Part shown: piece by piece, positions 1 through 10,766 of the stretch
How positions within the stretch are numbered: the stretch's first letter is position 1
Layout of the letters: each line of letters begins with the position of its first letter
DNA from: Cryptomeria japonica
Lineage: Eukaryota > Streptophyta > Pinopsida > Cupressales > Cupressaceae
NCBI RefSeq assembly: GCF_030272615.1
Contig: NC_081410.1
Span: 256,293,533-256,357,532, forward strand
DNA length: 64,000 nt
Direction: 5' to 3'
Position numbers and translations under genes: made by a program
Notes under the pieces: model-generated
The model's database searches: none
Told to the model about the DNA's origin: nothing
Seen by the model: the letters and a program-made list of their open reading frames with translations, nothing else

Positions 1-551
1 AGGTTCCCTCACTATGAGTCATGCAAGAAAGATATCAAGAATTTTCAAGGCAAAGCTAAATTTGTCAAGAAATTTTCAAGTATCTTGAAAAGATATGAAC
101 GGGATGTATGCCCCCCTACGTTAAAGCGATCGCACATGCCTCACCGGGGGTGATTGTTTTAACATAGTGATACACATAAGAATGAGAAAGGAAAGGAGCA
201 CGTTATCGCAAGGATTTAGCCCCCAAGTGTGAGATAAGCCCAAGGATAATAGACACAAAACACAAAGCACGAGGTAACTTCACTTTCCTTGGGGTCAGTA
301 TGCTGTATGATAAGTCATGTATATATCATATGTATGTATGCATAATTGTTCTTCATTCCCCAATCAAGGAAGGTCACCTAGAAGAAGGGAACACATGTGT
401 CTTTTGAGTCAACATGAGAGAGATCGAGAGATCTCAATGCTTTGCATCGTCCTCAAGTAGACAACACTAAGGACAACAAATAGAAGAATGAGAATAACAT
501 ATAGAAGAAGTAACACAAGAGAGGAGGCGAGAATCTGCTATGCTAATGTAA
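1..551 (-). other. Region downstream of gag-pro in Gypsy-A
   Basis: No open frame with recognisable homology. Read on the minus strand it follows the stop of the gag-pro frame. In Ogre/Tat-type elements a spacer or intron separates protease from RT at this place, but no RT motif is seen here. It is AT-rich with short C-runs. Confidence 0.4.
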
Positions 552-3500
552 CTAGTCTAGCACGTCATCTACCCCCCGATCTTGCTGATCAATGTTTCGG
601 GAAGGCAGGGAACACGCTAGAGGAGGAACATTCAACACAGCAGATGGAGCTATCACAAGATCCAAACAAGGGCTATGTTCATGTTCCGAGCCACATTGTT
701 CTTGTCTAGGAGCTAGGATAAGTGCTTTAGAAAATTCATTAGATAAATGGTTATCAATATCAACAAGTTCATATTCACTATCAGAATGAACAGGAGTAAC
801 ATTTTCATCATGAATAACATTTTCATCTATATCATCATCAAGATTTATAAAAATAGGATTTTTAACTCGCACAGGATCAAGACCATCATGCATCTTATGT
901 TTAGGAGATTTAGGCTCCATGTCCGGCTGAGGAGAAAATGGAATAATGCTTGTTGAAGGTGTTTTTGGAGATTTCAAAGTTTGAGAAGCAGCTGCTTGAG
1001 CCCTAAGACGACGCTTTCATTGGCGTTCACGTGCAGAACGATTTCGTCTAGTCTTAGTAGGAAGTGAAGAAGATTGAGGAGGAGGAATGTTCTCATCCCT
1101 ATCACTTGGGTGTTTAGGTTGTGGTCTCTTAGACTGAATAATAGGAGAAGAAGAAGGTCTCTTCTCTCTATAAAAGGAAGGAGGAGGAACTGCTCCATAT
1201 AAAGGAGGAATTTTTGGTTTAGGAAGGAGACCAAGTCCATCATGACGAGGAGGTATAGGTCTACTTTTAGGAAGTTTATTAGACATAGACATAGTCACAT
1301 CCATAGGGATGGGTTGGGAATCTTCTTGAGGAAAGACATTAGTTTTATCTTTCAAAGGAAGAACTTCCTTCTCAAGAATGATAGGAATGTCAAGTTTAGG
1401 TGTTCTAGGTTCACTTAAAGATAGGATCATATCTGTTTTCCACTTTTGATAAGATTTGAAAAGATGATCACTTCGTGGAGGAAGAGATTGGAATTGTTTA
1501 GGCCAAAAGTAATCAAGAGGAACACTAGAGGTTCTTTCAGCTGGTTTAAAGAGGCTATGATTGACAGTAACAACTTCACCATTATGGGGAAATTTCAAAC
1601 ACTTATGAATAGGAGAAGCAATAGCTTTCATGGAAGATAGCCAAGGATAGCCAAGCTTCACACGAAATTGTTCGGAAGATGGAATAATAGCAAAGTTCAC
1701 ATCAAGGGATTTGTTATAGACCTCAATAGGCAATGTAATAGAACCAATTGCGGGAGAAGAAAATGCATCAAATAGTTTCATAATCACATCTGTTTTATCA
1801 TAAATCACTTGATTCAATTGCAAAGTAAAAGAAATTCTTCAGTAATAACATTAACCATGCACGAAGGATCAATAAGCACTCCACGACAAGGTGTATTCTT
1901 GACTTTTGCAACTATGTATAAAGGACCATCAGGTGCCCTAATGGTTTCATTGGAATCAAATGTGATGGAAGGTTCTTTAGGGTTTTCTTGCTGCTCTACA
2001 AAGTTAATCACATTTGGAGTCATAGACACAAGACCATCAGATGAAAGAGAGGAATCATTAGTCTCAATCGCATTAGAGGTATGAGAAGGTAATGGATCAG
2101 TGAAAATTTGAAGATTTTGGTTAGGAGGAGCTACAGATGTATTGCCTTTATCATTCACTCCAGAAACAGAAATAGTATTATTATCAATCAAATCTTGAAT
2201 TTTACCCTTTAAAGAAAAACATTTTTCAGTATCATGCCCAGGCTGACGATGAAATTGACAAAAGGCTTTGTTATCAAAATAAGGTGAAGTAATCTTTGCA
2301 GGATCAATTTGTCTTATAGGAGGAAGAGTAAGCACATTTTGTTCCAATAATTTATTCATAATACTATGCAATGATTCATTCAAAGGAGTATACTTTCTTT
2401 CTTTCTTGAAAAATTTAGAAATAGGAGGCACACCTGATGCTACATTCACATTGTTGTTGATGATGTTTTCATTGAATTTGATGGAGTCTCTGTTCGGTTT
2501 AAACTTCCCAAATGGTTGTTGATTGCTATCACCCTTATCACTCGGAGCCATAGGATGTGATTGTTCCATTTGACTCACAGTCAGTTGATAATTGTGAAGA
2601 GTTGCACACAACTGTTGGAAAGAAGTAAACTCAGAAAACAAAAGTTTGTCTCGAATATCTTTTTGTAAATTAGAAATAAAGATTCTTTGAATATCATTGT
2701 CAGGCACTGGAAAAGAAATTTGAGCATACAAATGCTTATATCTACCAATGGAATCAGTCACTTTTTCTTTAACACCTTGTTTACAATGCATTAAATCAAT
2801 CAAAGTAACTTTAGGACTTATATTGTTTTGAAATTGTTGAATGAAAGCATTTGCAAGTTGTTCGAAAGAAGTAATAGAATAGGAAGGCAACGAGCAATAC
2901 CATTGTAGGGCTTTGTCTCTTAATGTTCTAGTGAATAGTTTTGCAAGCAACCTTTGGTCATAAGCAAAATCAGTACAAATTGTTTGAAAAGTCTTAACAT
3001 GTGTTAGAGGATCTCCTTTACCATTATAAAGCTCCAAATGCGGGATTTCAACATGTTTAGGGGGAATAGCTCGAACAATGTCAAGAGAAAGTGGGCTCGC
3101 AACATCAAATGTGGGCACACTAAACTTAGATTGATTCATAGAGGCAATTTGTTGCTGTAAAGAAGAGACAGTTTGTGCAAGATTGTTAATGGTCGCTTCA
3201 GTCGAAGAGTTCATATTAGATGTGTTAGATTGAGATGGAGGTGTTATGTTATTGAAAGAAGGTAAAGAGTAAGGTGGTGGGACCCTATGATAATTAGTCA
3301 TAGGAGATGATTGGACAAGAGGAACACTACAAGGAGGAATGGAATGATTAAATGAATTGCCCCCTTGCGTCATGTTCATTTGCGGAGATGTATTAGGAAC
3401 ACTCATTGAAGGAATGAATGAAGAAGTCAGATTAATTGAAGAGGAAGGATTGCCCCCATGACTAGTGATCACAGGGGGAATGTCTTGTGTAGAAGTAGCC

Positions 3501-3976
3501 ATTATGTTTGATGTAAAGGTAGGTATGCTAGCAATAGAAGTCATCAAAGGAATAGAATGATTGACTTGAGTAGGAGGTTGTGTATAACCTAAAGTTTCGG
3601 CACAACTCTTCATAGGCATCACGTTCGAATTCACAATGTGTGAAATACCACGCAAAATATCAATTCCATTCTTATCACTTTGAAGCATACGTTTTAGACC
3701 CTCAATTAAAGGAAGAGCTTGACTATCAGGGTATTCTTGAGACATCCATTGTCGAAAATCGTCAAATTGGTTATCCAATTTCGAAATTTGTTCTTCAGAA
3801 ACCTCATGGAGAGCTTCTTCATCATTAGGAGGATTAGAGGAATTACCCATGTCTTCGTTAAAAAGGCTATTCAAATTAGGTTCCATCTCCTCAGTAGTTA
3901 AACCTCGGAAAGACTTAATTCTACGGCTTCGTCTAACGGGAATAGTGTAAGTAGGGCTTATTGTTGTAAAACTCAT
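552..3976 (-). pseudogene. gag-pro: Gypsy-A gag-protease polyprotein with Pro-rich tail, frameshifted
   Basis: Structural and protease polyprotein of Gypsy-A. Translation starts at the ATG ending at 3976 (MSFTTISPTY). The first 720 codons hold a Ser/Pro/Asn-rich N-terminus, a retrotransposon gag domain at about residues 310-460 (GDPLTHVKTF, ALQWYCSLP), and a zinc-knuckle-like CxFHxxxGHxTExC at about 572-592. A protease start follows near residue 700, reading LIDPSCMVNVI, where the usual Asp-Thr/Ser-Gly is altered to Asp-Pro-Ser. A one-base slip near 1815-1825 moves the frame; protease continues from 1823 (QLNQVIYDKT; LGYPWL flap-like segment). A TGA at about 1015 interrupts the rest. After protease comes about 380 residues rich in Pro, Ser and basic residues, ending DDVLD-stop at 552, with no RT. 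The tail is unassigned. Confidence 0.85.
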
Positions 3977-4026
3977 GCACTAGAGAAGGAGAGAAAATTT
4001 TGTTTTTAGAGGTAGCAATTTTCAGT

Positions 4027-4185
4027 AAAATCAGCCAATCTTCTGGATTTAAGCTGTTAAATGCAATCACAACAGTCTCCTGAAATTTCGGAAAAAATGT
4101 CCGGGACCGTGGCGCTCGGAGTGCAACATGGTCCTTGCAACTTTTTTCGAAATTTGCAAGGATGAAAGGTATGATGATTTTAAAG
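4027..4185 (-). repeat. Leader repeat copy 1 with GC hairpin
   Basis: Matches 4650-4805 through the shared start AAAATCAGCCAA, a CTGGATTT(T)A segment, and a palindrome at 4104-4134 (GGACCGTGGCGCTC to CATGGTCC). The AT-rich arms GAAATTTCGGAAAAAA and TTTTTTCGAAATTTG extend the stem. Confidence 0.65.
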
Positions 4186-4649
4186 CCAATCTGAAAAAAT
4201 TGAGTGATTTTACGATCTGTAGATAGGCCAAATTAAAGTTGCAATCTCAAAATTGAACCCTACCCAGATTGTCGAAAAATGCAAAATTTAAATTTTGAAA
4301 AAGAGAGGGAAACTGAAATTTTGAATTTTATGATTTTAGAGGGAATGTCAAAAGCAATGCAAGTTTTGAAGTTCAAAAATTGACTCAATTTCACGCAAAA
4401 TTCAATTTTGAAAGCGGAAATCAAAGTTGTTGTAATTAAGCACTTAATTTCAAAAGTCACAAAATGCAAGAATTTGAATAAAGCACTGAAATTTTTAATG
4501 AATGTTAACGCACTTTTCAGATTTAGGACAGTAAGAACACAATTTTGACACAAAATTTCAGTTTCAATGATTTTTGAATGTTTAAAAGTCTTAATCCAAG
4601 CAATCACAAGACCAACTTTGACTGTAATTTTGAAGGTGTTAAAATTGAT

Positions 4650-4805
4650 AAAATCAGCCAAAATTCTGGATTTTAGCAAGAAAATACAGTAAGATCTTGC
4701 TCCCGAAATTTTGAAAAAAATGTCGGGGACGATGGCGCTCGGCGCCATGGTCCTCGCAACTTTTTTCCAAATTTTCAGGGATGAAGATATTGTGATTTTA
4801 TTGCG
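4650..4805 (-). repeat. Leader repeat copy 2 with GC hairpin
   Basis: Second copy of the leader block. The palindrome at 4727-4753 (GGACGATGGCGC, then GCGCCATGGTCC) is nearly perfect, and the AT-rich arms again pair imperfectly. Confidence 0.65.
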
Positions 4806-5124
4806 GAATCCAAAGTTACAGCTGATTTGGAAATGTTTTGATCAGTGAAATTGTCGGACAAAGGTTGAATCAAGAGTGTTTCAAAAATTAGGGTTTTGAC
4901 ACTTAACCGCTTAATTTTCAAAATTAAAACATAGATATGAATTGATAATTTGTAATAGAAGGATAGATCTGAAACAAGCATTAAAAATTAAATATTTCAC
5001 AAGCTTAATTACTAAAAAGAAATTTTAGGGTTTTTATGCAATCACCTCTAAAATTTTGCAAAAGATCAAACATGGAAATGTAATCAATTTTTTTCAGATC
5101 TAAGCATGAAAAATCAGAAAGGAT

Positions 5125-5143
5125 GTTCACGTCGGGTTCACCA
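5125..5143 (-). other. Putative primer-binding site of Gypsy-A
   Basis: Read on the minus strand the LTR end ...TTTACA is followed by TTT and TGGTGAACCCGACGTGAAC. The TGG start (complement of tRNA CCA) and the spacing fit a primer site, but I could not match it to a specific tRNA. Confidence 0.5.
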
Positions 5144-6015
5144 AAATGTAAAGTGGAAAAATCGCGATCGAACCCTAGTTGCTCTCCCCTCTTCCAACTC
5201 CAAGGAGAGAGAAGGGAGGTTCGCTAGGATTCGATGGTTTTCACTTAGGGGGGAGACTTTACATTCAAAAGAGGGGTTGAAATCCACAAGATCCAATCCC
5301 ACGCAATGCAAGATTGGATGCTAAATGAGTTTCAAGGGTTAAGACAGCAAGGCTACCCTCTTTTGTAAAGAATGTGCATAGAAAAATTGAGCTAGGAATG
5401 CATAAAAAGTGACAAAGATTCGCTTATAAACTGAGATAGGAATACAGTATGAAGCTGCGGACCTGGAATTAGCAGTAAAATGTCGATACGGCGCTGTCCT
5501 GCAAATTTGAGCAAAAGTTGTCGGGACGATGGCGCCCAGCGCCACGGTCCTCCGAAAAATCCGCGAAACGAAGGGGGATCTGTTCGTCTCTGCACAAGGA
5601 TTCCAGATCTTCAATCTCAGCCGCGTACCTCCAACCTACACACAGAAAAGCGAAGACGATTGGGGGGTTAGGGATTAGGGGTTTGCCTTTAGGTCAAACC
5701 CCGGTTTTGGAATTAACCAAGAAATGAGCAAGAGCTGTAAATGTAAATGACTGTAAAACAAGTACTAATACCTTGTTCTAAGGATGTTTGTATCCTTATG
5801 TGCGAAGGTTTAGATGTTGTATGTTGTATGTTGTAGTAGTATGTGATCTCCTCTTCAATGGTTGAATCCTTGTCTTGAATGCAACACTTAGCCTTGAATG
5901 GAGACTTGAAATGATCAATTGCTTGAAGGAATGCTTGAATGCTTGAATGCTTGAGTATAGTTTCCACGCCTTTTTCACATATGACCTTCTTTTCAAATGG
6001 GAGAGGCAAATGTAG

Positions 6016-6023
6016 TTTATATA
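6016..6023 (-). promoter_or_regulatory. TATA box in Gypsy-A LTR
   Basis: TATATAAA on the minus strand, about 350 bp inside the LTR, in position to drive the minus-strand gag-pro transcript. Confidence 0.45.
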
Positions 6024-6147
6024 CTTGTCATTTAGGGCTGATAGACTGATTTTCCCAACCTTAGGCCGACCAGGAAATGTAATTTCCAAATTGCAAACAA
6101 AAAGACCTGCAATCTCCTTAGGAGACCGGGCCCAAAATAGGACCCAG

Positions 6148-6205
6148 GGACCAGGGCGCTGGGCGCCCTGGTCCTGAGGGACCAGGGCACTGGGCGCTCT
6201 GGTCC
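6148..6205. repeat. Two adjacent GC-rich palindromes in Gypsy-A LTR
   Basis: GGACCAGGGCGC/GCGCCCTGGTCC at 6148-6174 and a variant at 6179-6205, separated by four bases. Each can form a stem of about 12 bp. Related hairpins occur at 5524-5550, 4727-4753 and 4104-4134. Confidence 0.75.
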
Positions 6206-6377
6206 CACCTCCCGGGACAGCAGGGTGCAAGGAGGTTCAGGCCAGGGTACTTGAAAAATGCAGTTTTCAGTGTCATAATCAGGTTTCGGGGTCTCCATTC
6301 AGGTTGCATGTTGCGTCGCCATCGTGAAGACCGAAATGCAGTTGAAATTGCAAGTGTCGCAATTTTAGGACGCTACA

Positions 6378-6452
6378 CTTTCCAACCTCGATTAATTGAT
6401 TCTCTGCTCTTACTATTGTTTCATATGCTTGTGGAACAATAATACCTCCTGT
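6378..6452 (-). repeat. 75-bp gag fragment duplicated at 6929-7003
   Basis: Starts CTTTCCAACCTCGATTAATT directly at the LTR boundary and matches 6929-7003 with about one mismatch. In the second copy this stretch encodes gag residues (PQAYEIIVRAENQLIE) on the minus strand. Confidence 0.8.
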
Positions 6453-6838
6453 GGGCGGGAATACACTGCTAGGGCGACAACGAGAGAATGGGAAGAGGTC
6501 GCGAAAATCATTTGAAATGTCTTGGTCTTTTTTTCTTCTTTTTTTAAGTAATGCCCACTGTCGTCAGAATTTTGACGAGCGCGGGCACTTTTTGTAAAAA
6601 AACACAAACATCGTTGCCAATTCCTTCTCTGCCGCAAACATATATTGAATGATCGTCAGAATTCCCACGAATGCAGGCAATGTTTCAAAAAAAAAATCAA
6701 ATTTGTTCACAATATTCCTTCTACATCGAAAACTGCCGTCAAAATTTTAGGGCAAATGTATTAGTGGCTTATCTCAGCAACCAATGTAGGAGAGACCATG
6801 GTATTATTTGACAAAGCATTTGGGTAGACATACATAGA
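6453..6838. other. No gene; two diverged repeats with CGTCAGAATT
   Basis: Two diverged units of about 90 bp (about 6561-6650 and 6654-6740) share CGTCAGAATT, a run of A and ATTCCTTCT. Bases 6552-6587 form an imperfect hairpin from TGCCC to GGGCA. No coding homology seen. Confidence 0.4.
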
Positions 6839-7390
6839 TTAAAGTGATGGGGAAGTGTCTCGAATGACCTCACTTTGGAGTTGTCCAAAAATCTTAGGAA
6901 ATACTAGCATGGACAAGCTCGACATGATCTTTCCAACCTCGATTAATTGATTCTCTGCTCTTACTATTATTTCATATGCTTGTGGAACAATAATACCTCT
7001 TAGAGATTGAATTGCCATGGCTATATCTAGAATACAGGTCATTAAGAAGAAAGAGAAAGCCATAACAAGAGATGGACATGCATCTAAAGGAATTTTTTCC
7101 CATGTTTTGTGAAAATGGGTGTTAAAATCTGTCACAGCCTCTTATGGAGCTCTTTTAATAGTTATCAATTATTGCAATAAGGATGAACAATCTCCTTTTT
7201 GTGAGAAATGGTCAAAGAAACGAGTCCCAAGAGAATCCCAATCTATAATGGAAATTGGATGTAGAGATCTATACAAGTCTTGTGATTTTCCTCTAAAGAA
7301 AGTGGTGAGCAATCTTGGAGCATCATTTTGTTCTACAACATTGTGCACTCTACAACAAACAACTACATATTGGAGATGTTACGTTGTAGT
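6839..7390 (-). pseudogene. gag: Ty3/gypsy gag relic
   Basis: Minus-strand remnant of a retrotransposon gag domain. In order it reads DLYRSLHPISIIDWDSLGTR, FFDHFSQKG, then after two stops AVTDFNTHFHKTWEKIP, MAFSFFL, VPQAYEIIVRAENQLIE and VGKI. This is the pattern of a plant Ty3 gag core (a WxxL...F...F / F...W..IP / QAYEIA.RAEN type). It lacks a start, a zinc knuckle and any pol in the window. It is unrelated in sequence to the Gypsy-A gag, so it is an older element, whose 75-bp segment also sits next to the Gypsy-A LTR. Confidence 0.7.
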
Positions 7391-9077
7391 TTTAAAACCA
7401 TCCCAAGTCAATTTAGGAATGGTTTTCAATGTTGAAGTGGGGATGGGTCTTATTGGTTTAGAGGGGTAGGTGCAATTAGAGGGCTACCATTGTCCTAGGG
7501 GACAAAATTCCTTGGTAGTTGCAAAGCCATTTGTTGTAATTCTTGGGTTCGAGCTGCGACTTGCCTAGTTGCCCTAACCAAATTTATAGATCTTAGAGGG
7601 GGTAATAATAGAATCGGGTTTTACAAAGTTTGAGATCTAGTAATAGGCTCGAGGCTCATGCATCTGCTTAAAATTATAGTTTTGTTTAAATATAAGGTCC
7701 CACCGAGTGTGCTAGGAAAAAAACTATTGATCTTCAAACTCACACTCTCAGAAATAGCCTTATGGGAAGTTTAATGAATGGGGGACTTAGTGTGCTTCAC
7801 TAAACAACCTCCAAGATTTTAGAAGCCAACTCTTCATTTATTGCTAGGGAGAAAAGGGGAAGAAAGAGAAACTTACAAAGCAAACTAGAAAGGCAAAATG
7901 CCAAAAGATTATAAAGATTTGAAAAACTAGAATAAGGATGAAGAAAACATGTAATTTCCTAATTGGAGCACATAATACCACTATCTCTTCATTGATAGAA
8001 AGAGAACAAAACATATAAGGTTAACCTGACACATAATGTAATATTTAGATCTTCCTGTGAGATGCGTCTATTAAGGCTAAATAGAAATGCAATTTTCTTC
8101 ATTACTTTCAGATATCACACATTCAAATCCACTAGATTCACAGAGTAATTTCAAATTACAACAATATAGGCTAATGAAAGAGAGTGACCACACATGATTC
8201 AAAACCTATATCCCAAAAATGAAATTATAAAAGCTAAAATCATAGACAATGTAAAATACTCACTTGCATATAGAATTTCAAACACTCACTTCAGAGATTT
8301 AAACACATAGAAAAGCAATCTAGGCATAGTCTGATATATCTTCCTCATTCATTATTTAGTTGAAATTAAAGTCTGAGCATCATAACAAAGTCTTTAAAAA
8401 CATAATTTTTTTATAGCTAACTCCCAATCATCATAATTCGAATCCCTTTCATTAAAACATCAAAAATATTTATAGAAGTCCTAGTCCCAAATCCCAAAAC
8501 TTCTTGAAAGTAGAAATATTTCCACACAATAACATGTGGAAAGATCCCCCTGATTACTATTGTAACCATCTTAATTAATGATCTCTGCTCATCATGAGTA
8601 ACTTATCATGCATATGATGAAACACCAACTACATCTCAATGATTATTCTGTTGCAATGATTCTCAGTACAAAAGGTTGAACCATGTGAACAAGTTGTTAG
8701 CCCCACTTGGTTCTCTACTCATTTTGGGGTATGTGGTGAGCTGACAAAACTCTATTTCCTTTTTTCTCCTTATAAATCCCGAATCTCCTAAATATCCACA
8801 CATGGCAACACCTCAGAACCTTTGAAGCTTGGCTCCTCTTAAAACAAAAAAGATGCACATAGCGAATAAGTGGCAGTCATGCACGATCCCAGGAAGGCGA
8901 TTGCACTAAAAGATTTCAAAACTTCCACCAACTTGACATGCATCAAAGCAACGGACAAGCTCATTGACTGCTTTGAAAACACAAAATGCTTCAAAACAAT
9001 CATGAGGAAAAGGAAGAAATAATTTGAGTCAACAAGAATATAAAACTAAGATTATCCTTTAGACAAGCCTACAATTA
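7391..9077. other. Gene-free AT-rich stretch
   Basis: No ORF with recognisable homology on either strand, no clear terminal repeats. Probably old intergenic or decayed element sequence. Confidence 0.5.
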
Positions 9078-9260
9078 ATTTAAACTTGGATTTTGACAAA
9101 CATGCAAAGAAGTCTTGAACTCCAACCCTTGCAAAGAAGACACCACAATGTTTCTTAGTAGCACCAAATTCAAATGAACAAGTAAATTGCAAGTTTGAAA
9201 GATTCAATAATAGGATTGCAAAAAGTTGAATGAAATTTTATACCCTTAAATAAGATTGTT
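9078..9260. repeat. Diverged direct repeat R1, copy 1
   Basis: About 185 bp starting near AAACTTGGATTTTGAC and ending AAGATTGTT; matches 9582-9772 at moderate identity with small indels. The similarity resumes at about 9453-9480 (ACATYAAACATTTATC), so copy 1 appears split by a segment of about 190 bp. Confidence 0.65.
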
Positions 9261-9452
9261 TTTTATTATGGGAAAAACAAGTTTTGAAGGGATCCTGAAA
9301 CCCTTTACAAAAGATCCTTAAAAGATAATAGCATTAAGAAACAAAAAAATACATTCTGCAAAAAAACCAACACAGTTCTGGGCAAAAACCAGCATAAAAG
9401 CCCAACAAAACCAGCAACATCCAACCATAACAGAAAAAAGATAAAAGACAAA
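9261..9452 (-). mobile_element. Possible LINE 3'-end fragment inserted in repeat R1
   Basis: This segment is present in R1 copy 1 and absent from copy 2, so it looks like an insertion. On the minus strand its end reads AAAGGGTTTCAGGATCCC then TTCAAAACTTGTTTTTCCC and an A/T-rich tail, resembling plant L1-type LINE 3' ends. No ORF and no target duplication could be confirmed. Confidence 0.35.
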
Positions 9453-9581
9453 TTACACTAATTACATCAAACATTTATCGTGATTTATTTAAACTATATT
9501 TATTCTTTGTAGGTCCAACACATGGACTTCTTTGTCTACATTTAGCATCATCTCCACTATCACTTTTTGTTTGTCATTGTT

Positions 9582-9772
9582 AATTCAAACTTGGATTTTG
9601 ACTAACGTGCAAAGAAGTCTTAAACTTCAACTCTTGAAAAGAAGATAATATTTTGTTTCTTAGCACCACCAAATTCATATGAACAGTTAAATTATAAGTT
9701 TTAAAGATTTAATTTTACTTAGAATAGGATTACAAAAAATTAAATAGAATTATACCCTTAGATAAGATTGTT
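9582..9772. repeat. Diverged direct repeat R1, copy 2
   Basis: Second copy of 9078-9260, followed by CACATTAAACATTTATC, which matches sequence after the inserted segment in copy 1. Confidence 0.65.
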
Positions 9773-10009
9773 ACTAACCACATTAAACATTTATCATTTT
9801 TTTAATTAAATTATTTTTATTATATTGCTATATATCAAGGTTCAACTATATAGTTTTTGAGTCAAATTCATTGACCCATGTTTCATGAGTAATGATTCAC
9901 ATGAACCCAACTCTCATTAGAATGAATGACACACTTAGGACTAATTGCATCTAGGCGATGCTCAGGAAAGTGGCCCACCTTATACTACTCCAATGCACAC
10001 TTAACTCAA

Positions 10010-10245
10010 TGTTTAATTATTTTTATTTTTTGATCCAATTCTAAACCTCAAAAAATATTCTTCTCAAATCAATTAAAATTCCCTCTCGTCTTTACCTCCC
10101 CCATCTCTTTTAGGATTTTGTCATTGAATGTTATCCAAAACATATGTTGAAAAACAAACACACTTGAATCCAAAAACAATATTATCTAATCACATTAAAT
10201 TAATTTCAATATAAACCCTAATTTATTTTATGTCCATTTCAATAT
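10010..10245. repeat. Diverged direct repeat R2, copy 1
   Basis: Begins near ATCCAATTCTAAA and ends TAAACCCTAATTTATTTTAT; matches 10336-10625 with several indels. It lies about 1 kb upstream of the ARM-gene TATA box. Confidence 0.65.
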
Positions 10246-10335
10246 ACATCTAACATTTAATGTGAAAAGCATTGTTCCTTCCTACAAAGTCACCCATCTC
10301 ATTACTAGTTCAACTCAAACACACTTAAACTATTA

Positions 10336-10625
10336 TTATTATTATTTATCCAATTCTAAATCTTAGAAAATATTCTTCTATCATAATATCATATCAATTA
10401 AAATTCATATAACTGTACATTATTCAATCCTCTTGTCTTTACCTCCCCCTCTCTTTCTAAGATTTTGCCTATAATCTGTTTTTTTTCACTGACCTCTTCC
10501 AAAAAAATTCATTAAATGTGATCCAAAAAATCTATTAAAAACAAACATAATTGAATCCAAAAAAATCTTATCTAATCATATTAAATTAATTTCAATGTAA
10601 ACCCTAATTTATTTTATTTCTATTT
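10336..10625. repeat. Diverged direct repeat R2, copy 2
   Basis: Second copy of 10010-10245, expanded by insertions near 10380-10420 and 10460-10510. It shares CTTTACCTCCCCC, the AAACAAACA segment and TAAACCCTAATTTATTTTAT. Confidence 0.65.
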
Positions 10626-10758
10626 TAATAGACATTTAATTTTTATCTTGACTAAGTTACTTATGTCAACTATTAGAAAAGTTGGGTGATTTATTTCTCT
10701 TTCAACACGATAAAGTTTTGACTAAAGAAATGGTCGCGTGCTAAAGCTCACATTTCGT

Positions 10759-10766
10759 CCACGTGG
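10759..10766. promoter_or_regulatory. G-box-like CCACGTGG
   Basis: Palindromic CCACGTGG with a CACGTG core, the classical plant bZIP/bHLH site, about 400 bp upstream of the putative TATA box of the ARM gene. Function not shown by sequence alone. Confidence 0.4.

Larger units (their letters stand above)
3977..5124 (-). other. Gypsy-A 5' leader with duplicated block
   Basis: Untranslated leader between the putative primer site and the gag ATG. It is strongly AT-rich, so the frames seen in it are low-complexity artefacts. A block of about 150 bp occurs twice (4027-4185 and 4650-4805); each copy starts AAAATCAGCCAA and carries a central GC-rich palindrome flanked by AT-rich inverted arms. Confidence 0.6.
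1..6377 (-). mobile_element. Ty3/gypsy LTR retrotransposon, 5' part (Gypsy-A), cut by window start
   Basis: Read on the minus strand the order is LTR (6377 to 5147), putative primer-binding site, a leader of about 1.1 kb, then gag-protease down to 552. Reverse transcriptase, RNase H, integrase and the 3' LTR are not in the window; they either lie beyond base 1 or are absent, as in gag-pro-only non-autonomous elements. The flank to the right of the LTR starts CTTTC at 6378; the matching target-site copy would be off the left edge. Assignment to Ty3/gypsy rests on the gag and protease sequence. Confidence 0.85.
5147..6377 (-). repeat. 5' LTR of Gypsy-A
   Basis: Read on the minus strand it begins TGTAGCGTCC (6377) and ends CCACTTTACA (5147), giving TG...CA ends, 1231 bp. 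It lies directly upstream of the primer site and gag. It contains three GC-rich palindromes (5524-5550, 6148-6174, 6179-6205), a TATATAAA box (6016-6023) and a short run of GAATGCTT repeats near 5925-5955. The partner LTR is outside the window, so the ends rest on termini and context only. Confidence 0.75.

Noticed and set aside
4260-4981. 162- and 68-codon minus-strand frames in the Gypsy-A leader
   Set aside because: Low-complexity Phe/Ile/Lys-rich products of AT-rich DNA between the primer site and gag; no motif.
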